The notes under the pieces: model-generated
The model's database searches: none
Seen by the model: only the letters and a program-made list of their open reading frames with translations
What the model was told of the DNA's origin: nothing
Shown: in pieces, positions 17,002 through 25,721 of the stretch
Layout of the letters: the number at the start of each line of letters is the position of its first letter
Position numbering within the stretch: position 1 is the first letter of the stretch
Made by a program: the position numbers and the translations under genes
From: an uncultured Hyphomicrobiaceae bacterium
GTDB lineage: Bacteria; Pseudomonadota; Alphaproteobacteria; Rhizobiales; CALHAX01
NCBI GenBank assembly: GCA_937931785.1
Contig: CALHAX010000096.1
Location: 1 to 42,421 of the forward strand
DNA length: 42,421 nucleotides
Direction: 5' to 3'

Positions 17002-17199
17002 ATGCGTACTGCACCAAAAAGCATCAGCCCCGTCATCCACGCAACGGTCTTCAAGGCTGCAAATAACAACCCCCGCCCCTTGCCTGGGAGTGAACGTGCC
17101 AAAGCCCTGCTCGACCGCTGGCTCGATGACGAATGTCGGTTACGCGAAACAGTCCAGCATGCCGCCATTATCGAAAGCACACCAGAACACATATTTTGA
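17002..17199 (+). CDS. Small hypothetical protein (65 aa)
   Basis: A short soluble, charged protein with a Pro-rich middle (NNNPRPLPGSERAKALLDRWL) and a helix-prone second half. AAGGAC lies about 9 nt upstream of ATG 17002; an in-frame ATG at 16981 would add seven residues. It lies downstream of serB on the same strand and converges on degP. No family recognised; coding status uncertain. Confidence 0.4.
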   Translation: MRTAPKSISPVIHATVFKAANNNPRPLPGSERAKALLDRWLDDECRLRETVQHAAIIESTPEHIF

Positions 17200-17274
17200 A
17201 ATCTGACAGTGAGGTCAGCGCCAGGATCGCTCTCTCAGTCGTTCCTGAAATGTTATCCAAGCATCTTACCAGAT

Positions 17275-18801
17275 TCAGTTCGCATCACGCTCCAGCGGCA
17301 ACGCAATAAATCGCAATTCGCCCTTTGCACCCGAGACCAACAGTAACGCAGATTTCCGACCGGTTTCGTTGATCTCTGCCAGCCGTTCCAGGATATCTTC
17401 CGGATCTTCGACCTCTTTTTGCGTCACCTCAAGAATGACGTCGCCGGGCTTCAAACCTTTTTGCGCAGCGACGCTCTCCTCATCCACTTCAAGCACCAGA
17501 ACACCTTCGACATCGTCCTTGATCTTGAACTCCGAGCGTTTGTCATCCGTCAATTCACCGACAACAAGACCAAGCAGACGCGTGGTCTCCGCTTTCGGTT
17601 CATCCGGTTCCTCAGTGGTGTCCTCCGGCTTTGCGCTGGTCTTTTTCGCCTCAGTCAGCCGTGCGGTACGGATCGTCAATGTCTCGTTCTTGCCATCGCG
17701 AAGCACTTGCACGGGCACGTCCTTATCGACCGGCGTGCGCGCAACGATTCGCGGTAGCCCGCGCATGTTCTCCACGTCACGGCCATCGAACTTCAGGATG
17801 ACGTCGCCAGGTTTCAGGCCACCCTTCTCGGCCGGACTGTCCTTGGTGACATCCGCAACCAGCGCGCCACGCGCCCGATCCAGCCCGAGGCTCTCTGCAA
17901 TTTCCTCGCTGACGGACTGGATACGAACGCCCAGCCAACCCCGCCGTGTTTCCCCAAAATCGCGCAACTGATCGATGATATATGTGGCCGTGTTCGACGG
18001 CACCGCAAATCCGATGCCGATGGACCCACCAGTTGGTGAGATGATGGCCGTGTTCACGCCAATAACCTCACCCTTGAGATTAAAGAGCGGTCCACCGGAA
18101 TTCCCCTTGTTGATAGACGCGTCCGTCTGGATGAACTCGTCATAGGGGCCAGAGTTGATATCCCGTTTCTTCGCCGAAATAATTCCGGATGTCACGGTGC
18201 CACCCAATCCGAAAGGGTTCCCAATCGCAATCACACAATCACCGACGCGCATGCTCGCAGAGTCGCCGAACGGAACGGCAACAAGCGGTTTGTCTTTTTT
18301 TGGCGTGACCTTCAACAGGGCAAGATCCGTCTTGGGGTCTCGACCGAGGACCTTGTCGACCTTGATTTTTGATCCATCCGTGAAAACAACGTGAATTTCA
18401 TCCGCTTCTTTGATCACGTGATTGTTGGTTACGACCAATCCATCTGTACCAATCACGAACCCGGAACCAAGAGAGTTCACTTTGCGCTTTTGTCGCGGTT
18501 GATCTTTCTGATCGAAGAATTCCTGAAAGAATTCTTCAAACGGTGACCCTTCAGGAACCTGCGGCAGGGGAATGCCGGACGGTCCCTTGAGTGTCTGGCT
18601 TGTCGAAATATTTACGACTGAGCCCATCAAACCTTCGACAATGGGAGCCAATGTATCCCGACAGGCGTGCGCCACGTCCGACCACGTGAGTGCCGCAGCT
18701 ATTGTGGCGGCAGCCAATGTGAAGCGTTGGCGCGCATCAGTGTGGCGGCGAGATGCAAGTGAGCATGATGCAGGATCGGTTTTGAGGGTCTGAATACGCA
18801 T
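17275..18801 (-). CDS. degP: Do/HtrA family periplasmic serine endopeptidase
   Basis: A 508-residue envelope protease and chaperone. A long basic N-terminus leads into a hydrophobic signal (RFTLAAATIAAALTW). The trypsin-like domain contains the catalytic triad His128 in VTNNHVI, Asp159 in DPKTDLALLKV and Ser235 in NKGNSGGPLF. Two PDZ domains follow, around 285-375 and 405-495, each with its GLKPGDVIL element, separated by an acidic linker rich in Glu and Lys. The Do family degrades misfolded periplasmic proteins. The gene is last in the likely hflK-hflC-DUF2065-degP transcription unit; GGGAG precedes ATG 18801 by about 8 nt. Confidence 0.92.
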   Translation of the reverse strand: MRIQTLKTDPASCSLASRRHTDARQRFTLAAATIAAALTWSDVAHACRDTLAPIVEGLMGSVVNISTSQTLKGPSGIPLPQVPEGSPFEEFFQEFFDQKDQPRQKRKVNSLGSGFVIGTDGLVVTNNHVIKEADEIHVVFTDGSKIKVDKVLGRDPKTDLALLKVTPKKDKPLVAVPFGDSASMRVGDCVIAIGNPFGLGGTVTSGIISAKKRDINSGPYDEFIQTDASINKGNSGGPLFNLKGEVIGVNTAIISPTGGSIGIGFAVPSNTATYIIDQLRDFGETRRGWLGVRIQSVSEEIAESLGLDRARGALVADVTKDSPAEKGGLKPGDVILKFDGRDVENMRGLPRIVARTPVDKDVPVQVLRDGKNETLTIRTARLTEAKKTSAKPEDTTEEPDEPKAETTRLLGLVVGELTDDKRSEFKIKDDVEGVLVLEVDEESVAAQKGLKPGDVILEVTQKEVEDPEDILERLAEINETGRKSALLLVSGAKGELRFIALPLERDAN

Positions 18802-18925
18802 TTTGGAGCTCCCGAAGCAGAGTACGTCCGGCCATTCAGCATGTTGGGTCCATGCAGGCGGTATTTCAAGCGCTATCGCTCAACCGTAAACAGGACGTGT
18901 TCGGCAGCAGTGCGGCAGCAACCGC

Positions 18926-19111
18926 TCAGGCGCGCACAAGCCAGACGATGATAACGCCGAGTGCAACGCTGAACACCGCCACATTGCGCACCGTACTTTC
19001 CGGCATTTCACTAACAGCTTCCAGCATCTTTCGCGCATAACCGGGAACAACGGCCCAGATCAGACCTTCAATAACGAAAACGAGCCCGAGGGCGACAAGC
19101 AAATCTGTCAT
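18926..19111 (-). CDS. DUF2065 small membrane protein
   Basis: A 61-residue protein with two membrane segments, LLVALGLVFVIEGLIWAVVPG and NVAVFSVALGVIIVWLVRA, joined by a short amphipathic loop containing YARKMLEAVSEMP. This is DUF2065, a small family regularly found directly after hflC. It probably works in the inner membrane with the HflKC complex, but the role is not established. It starts 45 bp after hflC. Confidence 0.85.
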   Translation of the reverse strand: MTDLLVALGLVFVIEGLIWAVVPGYARKMLEAVSEMPESTVRNVAVFSVALGVIIVWLVRA

Positions 19112-19156
19112 CGTCCATCAGGCTCGCAATTTTGTTTCAGGACTTGGGCTTCAGGT

Positions 19157-20071
19157 TTACTGCGTAGCGCCTGCCGGTTTCGTTTTGCCCTTGCCGCCAA
19201 ACGGATCGCCAAAGTACTTGAAGAAATCCGTATTCGGGTTAATCACCAGGCGCGTATCCTTCGACTTCAGACCAAGCTCATAGGCTTCCATCGAACGGTA
19301 GAACGCGAAGAAATCCGGATCCTTGTTGAACGCGTCCGCAAAGATGGCGTTGCGTTCCGCATCGCCTTCACCGCGCAGGATTTCTGATTTCTGCGTGGCT
19401 TCGGCGCGGACAACTGTTGCTTCACGATTGGCGTTGGCACGGATACGGCGAGAAATTTCTTCCCCCTGTGCCCGGATTTCTGCCGCTTCCTGCTGACGTT
19501 CCGTCTGCATACGTTTGTAGATCGCCTCACTGTTGGCTTGCGGCAGGTCGGCGCGCTTGATCCGCACGTCAACAACATCAATACCGAGGCTTTCGGCCCG
19601 ACGGTCCATTTCCGCAGAAATCTGTTCCATCAGAATTTTTCGCTTGTCTCGCACGATTTCCGTAAACGTCGCACCACCAAGAGCACTCCGCAGCGCAGAG
19701 TTCAGGAAGTTACCCAACTGAATATCTGCCTGCGACTGTGTGCCTGCCGCCTGATAAAATTTCAGCGGGTTGACGATCCGGTAACGCGCGAAGGCATCCA
19801 CCACGAGACGTTTTTGTCCGCTCGCAATGATTTCCAACGGTGGCGTATCAAGGTCAAGAATACGCTTGTCGAAGTACGTCACCGTCTGAATGAACGGCGT
19901 CTTGAATTTGAGGCCGGGTTCGCTCGTACCGTAGACATTGATCTGCCGGTCGACTTTGCCGAGTTCAAGAACCAGCGCCTGCTGGGTTTCTGACACCACA
20001 AAGACAGAGAGGGAGGCAACGATCGCGGCCAGGCCAGCGAGAACTGCCGCAACAGCAAGAAAGACTCTCAT
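19157..20071 (-). CDS. hflC: HflC, SPFH-domain protease modulator
   Basis: A 304-residue inner membrane protein with one N-terminal membrane helix (VFLAVAAVLAGLAAIVASLSVFVV) and a large periplasmic SPFH/band-7 domain: QALVLELGKVDRQI, VDAFARYRIVNPLKFYQ, and a long charged coiled-coil (RMQTERQQEAAEIRAQGEEISRRIRANANREAT). It assembles with HflK into the ring-shaped cage around FtsH and regulates its proteolysis. It ends in a short Gly/Lys tail. It begins 3 bp after hflK. Confidence 0.95.
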   Translation of the reverse strand: MRVFLAVAAVLAGLAAIVASLSVFVVSETQQALVLELGKVDRQINVYGTSEPGLKFKTPFIQTVTYFDKRILDLDTPPLEIIASGQKRLVVDAFARYRIVNPLKFYQAAGTQSQADIQLGNFLNSALRSALGGATFTEIVRDKRKILMEQISAEMDRRAESLGIDVVDVRIKRADLPQANSEAIYKRMQTERQQEAAEIRAQGEEISRRIRANANREATVVRAEATQKSEILRGEGDAERNAIFADAFNKDPDFFAFYRSMEAYELGLKSKDTRLVINPNTDFFKYFGDPFGGKGKTKPAGATQ

Positions 20072-20074
20072 GAC

Positions 20075-21199
20075 TTATTGTCCTCTGCTCGAAGAACTGG
20101 AGCGGTTCAATTCGTTCAACGGAAGATAGGGAACGACACCACCGCCAGAACTGTTGTCGATAATGATCTTGTCGGTGCCACCGAACACACGTTCCATGGT
20201 CTCAAGATACATGCGCCGCCGTGTCACTTCCGGAGATTTCGCATATTCGCCATAGATCTTGTTGAAGCGGTCGGCCTTACCTTTCGCCTCTGCGATATTC
20301 TTCTCTTTGTAGGCCTGTGCGGCCTGGGTGATGGTTTCAGCCTCACCACGGGCTTCCGGCACAACTTTCTTGCCGTAGGCGTTGGCCTCGTTCTGGGCGC
20401 GCTCCTGGTCAGCCTTGGCTGCCTGAACATCACGGAACGACCCAATCACCTCGGCTGGAGGATCAACTCTGAGCAACTGCACTTCCTGCACATTGATGCC
20501 TGCTTTGTAGCTGTCCAGCGTTGACTGGATCAATTCCACGGAATCGCTTTCAACCTGTCCGCGATCCTGTGTGAGGATACGCTGGATATCGCGTTGCCCG
20601 ATAATCTCCCGCATCGCGCTTTCGGACACTACTTTCACGGTTCCGACCGGGTTTTGAATATTGAAGACGTATTCCGGTGCATTCTTGATGTTCCAGATTA
20701 CTACGAAATCCAGGTCGACGATGTTCTCGTCACCCGTCAGCATGAGGCTCTCTTCCGGATACCCGTCTCCAGCTGAGCGGTATCGACCAGCATCCACATT
20801 CTGATTGCGGAACCCGACTTCGGTGCGCTGTAGCTGCGTCACCGGAACCTTTTGAACGGTTTCCAGCGGGTCAGGCAGCTTGAAGTGAAAGCCTTCAGGC
20901 AACTGGCCGGCAAACTGACCAAAGCGGAGTTTCACACCCACTTCGTTCGGGTTAATTGTTACGAAGCAGAGGTAACCGAGGAAAACCAGCCCCCCGATCA
21001 CGGCAGCAAGCGCTCCAAGGCCCCAACTGCCCTTGCCGCCACCCATCTGCTTGAAACGGTCCTGGCTGCGTTTCAGGATTTCCTCGAGGTCTGGCTGCTG
21101 GCCACCGCCTTTGCCGCCGCCGCTTCCGCCGCCACCGCTCGGTCCCTGGCCCCATGGGCCTCCGCCGTTGCCGCCGCCACCTTGATTGCTCCAGGGCAT
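20075..21199 (-). CDS. hflK: HflK, SPFH-domain protease modulator
   Basis: A 374-residue partner of HflC. The first 55 residues are cytoplasmic, dominated by glycine runs and a GGGKGGG element, followed by QQPDLEEILKRSQDRFKQM, the typical HflK N-terminal segment. One membrane helix (LGALAAVIGGLVFLGYLCFVTI) leads to the periplasmic SPFH domain with EVGVKLRFGQ, NIVDLDFVVIWNIKNAPEY and SAMREIIGQ, and a long coiled coil ending near VFGGTDKII. HflKC forms a cage around FtsH. First gene of the hflKC-DUF2065-degP unit; AAGGAC precedes ATG 21199. Confidence 0.95.
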   Translation of the reverse strand: MPWSNQGGGGNGGGPWGQGPSGGGGSGGGKGGGQQPDLEEILKRSQDRFKQMGGGKGSWGLGALAAVIGGLVFLGYLCFVTINPNEVGVKLRFGQFAGQLPEGFHFKLPDPLETVQKVPVTQLQRTEVGFRNQNVDAGRYRSAGDGYPEESLMLTGDENIVDLDFVVIWNIKNAPEYVFNIQNPVGTVKVVSESAMREIIGQRDIQRILTQDRGQVESDSVELIQSTLDSYKAGINVQEVQLLRVDPPAEVIGSFRDVQAAKADQERAQNEANAYGKKVVPEARGEAETITQAAQAYKEKNIAEAKGKADRFNKIYGEYAKSPEVTRRRMYLETMERVFGGTDKIIIDNSSGGGVVPYLPLNELNRSSSSSRGQ

Positions 21200-21472
21200 A
21201 TGTTCTTGTCCTTGCGTGGGTAACCTGCTCGCGTCCGCTTTGCAGCCCGCGTGCCGAAATGGGTGCGACCAGACGGTCGCGGGATCATGAGACGTGTTAC
21301 TGCATGTCGAGGAGGCGGTGCCTCCTGCACTGCATCATGGAATTCTTGTGCTCGTTGCCCTTGCTTATAGTGCAGCCGCGCGCGCGCTGTAAACGTGCGT
21401 CTGACATCGATTATGGGCGAGAGATTGGGGCACAGAGCCCACCATTCAAGGCCATTCGTCAGGATTGAATGC

Positions 21473-22000
21473 TCAATTCGTAGCGATCCGCTCATAAACC
21501 ATAATGGAATAACCATGGTCATCGCGCGGCCCAGCCTCGTGGCGGTCGCTTGAGCGTTCCCGCCAGACCGCTGAATCAAGCGCGGGAAACTGTGCATCAC
21601 CATCTGGTGACGCATGAATGCGGGTCAAATAAACACGATCTGCCTGCGGCAACGTGGCAGTATAAATCTGCGCACCGCCAATAATCGCCACTTCGTCTTG
21701 CCCAAGATCTGCGGCCAGCGTTCGCGCCACGGCAAGCCCATCGTCGATCGACGCGAATACATAAACCCCATCCGGGGCAAATTGCGGATCACGGGAGATC
21801 ACGATATTGGGGCGTCCATCGAGCGGCTTGCCAATGGAATCGAATGTTTTACGACCCATGACGATCGGCTTGCCAAGCGTGATCTTGCGAAAGAATTTCA
21901 GGTCCGATGATACGTGCCAAGGCAGTCCGCCTTCACGCCCGATGACATCGTTTTCGGCCGCGGCAACCACGAGTGCAATCTCAATAGATGTATCCGTCAT
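21473..22000 (-). CDS. folA: Dihydrofolate reductase
   Basis: A 175-residue protein of normal DHFR length. It shows the N-terminal [23 protein letters not shown] block with the catalytic Asp in the W-loop region ([14 protein letters not shown]), [12 protein letters not shown] for NADPH, and the [13 protein letters not shown] turn before the last strands. It regenerates tetrahydrofolate, which thymidylate synthase oxidises. Its ATG overlaps the thyA stop by 4 bp, so the two are translationally coupled. Confidence 0.95.
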   Translation of the reverse strand: MTDTSIEIALVVAAAENDVIGREGGLPWHVSSDLKFFRKITLGKPIVMGRKTFDSIGKPLDGRPNIVISRDPQFAPDGVYVFASIDDGLAVARTLAADLGQDEVAIIGGAQIYTATLPQADRVYLTRIHASPDGDAQFPALDSAVWRERSSDRHEAGPRDDHGYSIMVYERIATN

Positions 22001-22791
22001 ACCGCCACCGCTGCCTTGATATGTGGATGAGCTTCGTAGTTGCGCAACTCGAAATCGTCGTACGTGAAACTGAACAAATCCGTTACATCCGGGTTGATCG
22101 CCATCGTTGGTAGCGTGAGTGGCGTGCGCGACAACTGCAGGTCTGCCTGATCTGCATGGTTCAGATAGAGGTGTGCATCTCCAAACGTGTGAACGAAATC
22201 CCCCGGCTCAAGCCCGCAAACTTGCGCCACCATCAGCGTGAGCAAGGCGTAGGATGCGATGTTGAACGGTACGCCCAGAAAGATGTCTGCCGAACGCTGA
22301 TAGAGTTGGCACGACAGTTTGTTCTCCGCGACGTAGAACTGAAACAGGCAATGACACGGTGGCAGGGCCATTGAGTCCACATCCGCCGGGTTCCACGCCG
22401 AGATGATGTGGCGGCGTGAATGTGGATTGGTTTTCAGAGCCTTAATCAGTTGCGCAATCTGGTCGATCTGGCGCCCGTCAGGTGTCGCCCACGAACGCCA
22501 TTGGCGACCATAAACCGGACCCAGGTCGCCATTTTCATCTGCCCACTCATCCCAGATACGAACGCCGTTCTCTTTCAGATACGTGATGTTCGTGTCGCCA
22601 GCGAGGAACCACAGCAACTCGTGGATGATCGATTTCAGGTGCAACTTCTTGGTCGTCGTCATCGGAAAGCCGTCCGCCAGATCAAAACGCATCTGGTAAC
22701 CGAAAACGCTCTGCGTGCCGGTGCCCGTGCGGTCATCCCGCGTCACGCCTGTCGTGCGGACATGGCGGAGGAGGTCAAGATAGTTCTTCAT
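21997..22791 (-). CDS. thyA: Thymidylate synthase
   Basis: A 264-residue protein, the same length as E. coli ThyA. It makes dTMP from dUMP with methylenetetrahydrofolate. The active-site cysteine lies in [13 protein letters not shown], with [17 protein letters not shown] and the dUMP-binding [12 protein letters not shown] segments. Arg for phosphate binding sits in [14 protein letters not shown] near the N-terminus. The gene leads the thyA-folA pair. Upstream is a 325-bp space before the divergent RTX gene. Confidence 0.97.
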   Translation of the reverse strand: MKNYLDLLRHVRTTGVTRDDRTGTGTQSVFGYQMRFDLADGFPMTTTKKLHLKSIIHELLWFLAGDTNITYLKENGVRIWDEWADENGDLGPVYGRQWRSWATPDGRQIDQIAQLIKALKTNPHSRRHIISAWNPADVDSMALPPCHCLFQFYVAENKLSCQLYQRSADIFLGVPFNIASYALLTLMVAQVCGLEPGDFVHTFGDAHLYLNHADQADLQLSRTPLTLPTMAINPDVTDLFSFTYDDFELRNYEAHPHIKAAVAV

Positions 22792-23116
22792 ACGGGGGTG
22801 CTAGCACGATTCCGGGGAATTTGGAGGGGGCGGATCAGTGTCATAATCCTGCGGGGGCAGATGTTTGATACACATGGTGTTCGTTACCAAGCTATTAATT
22901 GCGTGAAGTAGCCTTCGAGCGCTGGAGATTCTGCGCAGTACTGGTAGTTATCTCGGTGCCAGTCTAACCTTTTCCCTCTCCAGAATCAGTTATAATTCGA
23001 CCTGCAAAATTTTAAATAAATCCCCTCCGGTTCCCAGTAAAAATATCAACGCCTTGCCATTATGTTGGGACGCTAATGGAATCAATGCGGTAATCGCATG
23101 TAAGGGGAAACCGATC
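22792..23116. other. Intergenic region between divergent thyA and RTX gene
   Basis: No gene seen. A TATAAT box at 22991-22996 could be a minus-10 element for the RTX gene, but I find no good minus-35 at the right spacing. The region is AT-rich near the RTX end. CTGGAGA (22922-22928) and TCTCCAG (22977-22983) form a distant short inverted repeat, probably chance. Confidence 0.3.
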
Positions 23117-25030
23117 ATGGCCAAGGGCAGTAAGAGTGCTAAACAAGTGGGAAACCCCCACAGCGACAAAGAAATCCAAGGCGGTGCCGGTGACGATTTT
23201 CTGAAGGGTTTTCACGGCAACGACACGCTACACGGCAAAGCTGGCAACGATATCATCAATGGTCGCAAAGGTAACGACGTGGCTTATGGCGGCGTCGGCA
23301 ACGACGAAATATACGGCGGTGAAGGTGATGACCGTCTCCACGGCAATGCTGGCAACGATGTGCTGCACGGCGACGATGGCAACGACATCATCAGAGGCGG
23401 TAAAGGTAACGACGTGGCTTATGGCGGCGCCGACAACGACGAACTACGCGGTGGCAAGGGTGACGACCAGCTCTGGGGCGGTGAAGGTGCAGATACCATG
23501 TACGGCGGTGCCGACAATGATGAGCTTTGGGGTGGCGCCGGCAACGACACTCTAAAGGGTGGCAGCGGCAACGACGTATTGCGCGGCGGAGCCGGCAACG
23601 ACAACATCAGAGGCGGCAAAGGTAACGACGTGGTCGATGGCGGCGTTGGCAACGACGTCGTGCGCGGCGGCAGCGGGAACGATCGTCTGTATGGCGGAGA
23701 GGGCGAAGACATCCTCATAGGTGGCATTGGCGACGACGAACTCCGAGGTGGTGCCGACAACGATGTTCTCAATGGCGGTCGTGGCAACGACATTCTCGCA
23801 GGTGACGGTGGCAATGATGTCATCAGAGGTGGCCGCGGCGACGATCAAATTGGCGGTGGCGAAGGCGACGACAAACTCCACGGTGGTGCCGACAACGATG
23901 TACTGTTTGGTGACGCTGGCAATGACGTTCTGAAAGGCGGTCGCGGCGACGACCGTCTTTATGGCGGAGAGGGAGAAGATATTCTGCATGGCGGCGATGG
24001 CAACGATGAAATCCGGAGTGGTGACGGCAACGACGTGCTGAAAGGCGGTCGCGGCAACGATATTCTCGCAGGTGATGCTGGCAATGATGTCATCAATGGA
24101 GGCGACGGTGACGACCGGATCGGCGGCGGCGGCGGCGACGACGAAATCTACGGCGATGCTGGCAATGATATCATGTATGGCGATGGCGGTAACGACCGTC
24201 TGCATGGCGGCGATGGCAATGATGAACTCCGTAGCGGTGACGGCAACGACGTTCTGACAGGTGGCAACGGGCACGATATTCTCCAAGGTGACGCTGGCAA
24301 TGATGTCATCAACGGCGACGATGGCGACGACCGGATCGGCGGCGGTGAGGGCGACGATGAACTCCACGGTGATACCGGCAATGACATTCTATATGGTGAC
24401 AGCGGCAACGACACGATGCACGGAGGTGCCGACAACGATGTTCTTTGGGGCGGCGCCGGGAACGATGTGATGTTTGGTGGCAGCGGCGACGACCGCCTCT
24501 ATGGCGGTGAAGGTGCAGACACCCTGGACGGCGGCGATGGCAACGATGAAATCCGTAGCGGTGACGGCAACGACGTTCTGAATGGTGGCAACGGGAACGA
24601 CACTCTCGCAGGTGATCTTGGCAATGACGTCATAAGCGGCGACGACGGCGACGACCGGATCGGCGGCGGTGAGGGCGACGATGAAATGCACGGTGGTGCC
24701 GGTAACGATGAGCTCTGGGGCGATGCTGGCAATGATGTTCTGATTGGTGGCACTGGCAGTGACCGTCTGCACGGCGGAGACGGCGCTGACACGTTCAGGT
24801 TCGTTTTAAACGATCTGGAGGATGGTAACGTCGATGTTATTACCGACTTTGAAATCGGTGTCGACAGCTTCGATTTCTCTTCAATTGAGATGAGTAGTGA
24901 GGCCTTCAACCTCGATGAGCGCGACGGGAACACTGTCGTTCAGGTTCTGTACGGAACTGAATATGTTGATGTCGCAACTCTTGAAGGTATGACCTCCATT
25001 ACGGTCGATGACCTCGGCCTCCTGCTCTGA
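23117..25030 (+). CDS. RTX repeat protein (hemolysin-type calcium-binding), near pure repeat architecture
   Basis: A 637-residue protein. After about 20 basic residues (MAKGSKSAKQ), nearly all the sequence to residue 555 is nonapeptide GGxGxDxxx repeats (about 60, such as GGKGNDVAY and GGEGDDRIG), which fold into a calcium-filled parallel beta-roll. The final 80 residues (DGADTFRFVLNDLED, VITDFEIGVDSFDFS, ending in GLLL) resemble the C-terminal type I secretion signal region of serralysin-like exporters. There is no signal peptide and no enzymatic domain, and no HlyB/HlyD/TolC genes are adjacent, so secretion machinery must be elsewhere. ATG 23117 follows AAGGGGA. A surface-layer, adhesin or matrix role is possible; function unknown. 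Confidence 0.9.
   Translation: MAKGSKSAKQVGNPHSDKEIQGGAGDDFLKGFHGNDTLHGKAGNDIINGRKGNDVAYGGVGNDEIYGGEGDDRLHGNAGNDVLHGDDGNDIIRGGKGNDVAYGGADNDELRGGKGDDQLWGGEGADTMYGGADNDELWGGAGNDTLKGGSGNDVLRGGAGNDNIRGGKGNDVVDGGVGNDVVRGGSGNDRLYGGEGEDILIGGIGDDELRGGADNDVLNGGRGNDILAGDGGNDVIRGGRGDDQIGGGEGDDKLHGGADNDVLFGDAGNDVLKGGRGDDRLYGGEGEDILHGGDGNDEIRSGDGNDVLKGGRGNDILAGDAGNDVINGGDGDDRIGGGGGDDEIYGDAGNDIMYGDGGNDRLHGGDGNDELRSGDGNDVLTGGNGHDILQGDAGNDVINGDDGDDRIGGGEGDDELHGDTGNDILYGDSGNDTMHGGADNDVLWGGAGNDVMFGGSGDDRLYGGEGADTLDGGDGNDEIRSGDGNDVLNGGNGNDTLAGDLGNDVISGDDGDDRIGGGEGDDEMHGGAGNDELWGDAGNDVLIGGTGSDRLHGGDGADTFRFVLNDLEDGNVDVITDFEIGVDSFDFSSIEMSSEAFNLDERDGNTVVQVLYGTEYVDVATLEGMTSITVDDLGLLL
24017..24787 (+). repeat. Higher-order tandem repeat inside the RTX gene
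   Basis: A block starting with codons for SGDGNDVL occurs at 24017, 24233 and 24557, i.e. at spacings of 216 and 324 bp, exactly 8 and 12 nonapeptide units. Each is followed by the same ordered series (GGxGNDILA-, GDAGNDVIN-, GDDGDDRIG-, GGEGDDE-like units). This points to tandem duplication by unequal crossing-over. Confidence 0.7.
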
Positions 25031-25057
25031 CCTCTGTTGTGTTTGATCAATAAAACC

Positions 25058-25088
25058 GGTTCGCGGTAGCACATGAGCGCCGCGAACC
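25058..25088. terminator. GC-rich stem-loop after the RTX gene
   Basis: GGTTCGCGG (25058-25066) and CCGCGAACC (25080-25088) form a perfect 9-bp stem with a 13-nt loop, about 28 bp after the RTX stop. No T-run follows on the plus strand; on the minus strand GGTTTTATT follows, so it could stop transcription coming from the other side. Terminator activity is unproven. Confidence 0.4.
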
Positions 25089-25182
25089 AAGCAATTCCAG
25101 GAAGATTCTTCCGGCTGGTCATATGATTGCAAGCAGATGCTTCAGGTGTCAGATCTGCGGATTGTCACGAACACACGGTCAT

Positions 25183-25530
25183 CGCAGCGTCATGGGATAG
25201 ACGCCGACCAATCAGTAGGCACGTTCCGCAGGTATGCCATGTGTCCCATCACCCGAAGCGGTCCCGTCTGTTCTTTCCCGGAAAGCCCTTGAGAACAACG
25301 TTTTCGAGCATGCGGTGTGCCAACAAGAGCTTCAACCAGGCGTACTCAGCCTCAAACGTTTTGAGTTTGCATGTGCTCGAAACGTGCTTGACGGCGAGCT
25401 TCGGCTTCCATTTGTGGGACGTATACTAACGAATTTCATACTTGCGACAGACCTCTGTCCCGGTCAGGTCGTGCTGCCATTTCGTGAAAACTGCGATGAT
25501 CTGTTCTATCGTGAACTGTGACGTCCTCAT
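25183..25530 (-). pseudogene. Decayed IS3-family transposase (orfA and start of orfB)
   Basis: On the minus strand from ATG 25530 the frame reads MRTSQFTIEQIIAVFTKWQ and TGTEVCRKYEIR, like the helix-turn-helix of IS3 OrfA (normally ...EEQIIxxLREHE...TAEVCRKHGIS). A TAG (25426-25428) interrupts it in frame. It then continues in the same frame with HKWKPKL and FEAEYAWLKLLLAHRMLENVV, matching the leucine-zipper part (LEDENxxLKxLLAxxMLDNxxLKD), to a stop at 25249. Further on, ERAY, a stop, and LVGVYPMTLR (25227-25183) resemble the OrfB start ERRACRLVGVSRSTLRY. It is inactive. The plus-strand frames here are antisense. Confidence 0.65.
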
Positions 25531-25599
25531 ATCCGCCCCTCTAGTGGACGGACGCTCCGTTCAAGTGAAGAAGTAAACGGAGCTCCGGTCACTGAGACT

Positions 25600-25654
25600 A
25601 ACTTCGCTACTAAGAAACTTGGGTGGACATATTTCGAATTTCGTTAGCGAAGTT
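25600..25654. promoter_or_regulatory. 10-bp inverted repeat upstream of the polysaccharide genes
   Basis: AACTTCGCTA (25600-25609) and TAGCGAAGTT (25645-25654) are perfect arms 35 nt apart, about 70 bp before the pyruvyl transferase start. A shorter pair GCTCCGTT (25554-25561) and AACGGAGC (25576-25583) lies just before. Both could be operators or hairpins in the leader of the polysaccharide operon, or remnants of the insertion sequence end. Confidence 0.35.
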
Positions 25655-25721
25655 TATCATCTACCAACCATTCTTCTCTAGTGTTGCAATCTCAACTTAG
25701 GGAAAAACGGGGAAAGTTGAT

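Noticed and set aside
23552-24367. Long minus-strand open frame (271 codons) rich in Ala, Val and Ile opposite the RTX gene
   Set aside because: It is the antisense of a regular repeat: GGxGxD codons read backwards stay open. No ribosome binding site, and the plus strand clearly encodes the RTX protein.
23160-24780. Regularly spaced DNA repeats that might suggest a CRISPR array
   Set aside because: The period is 27 bp with variable sequence that keeps a reading frame; no constant repeat-spacer pattern and no cas genes. They are RTX codons.
25127-25521. Plus-strand frames of 95-100 codons after the RTX gene
   Set aside because: They are antisense to the IS3 transposase relic, which explains their composition.
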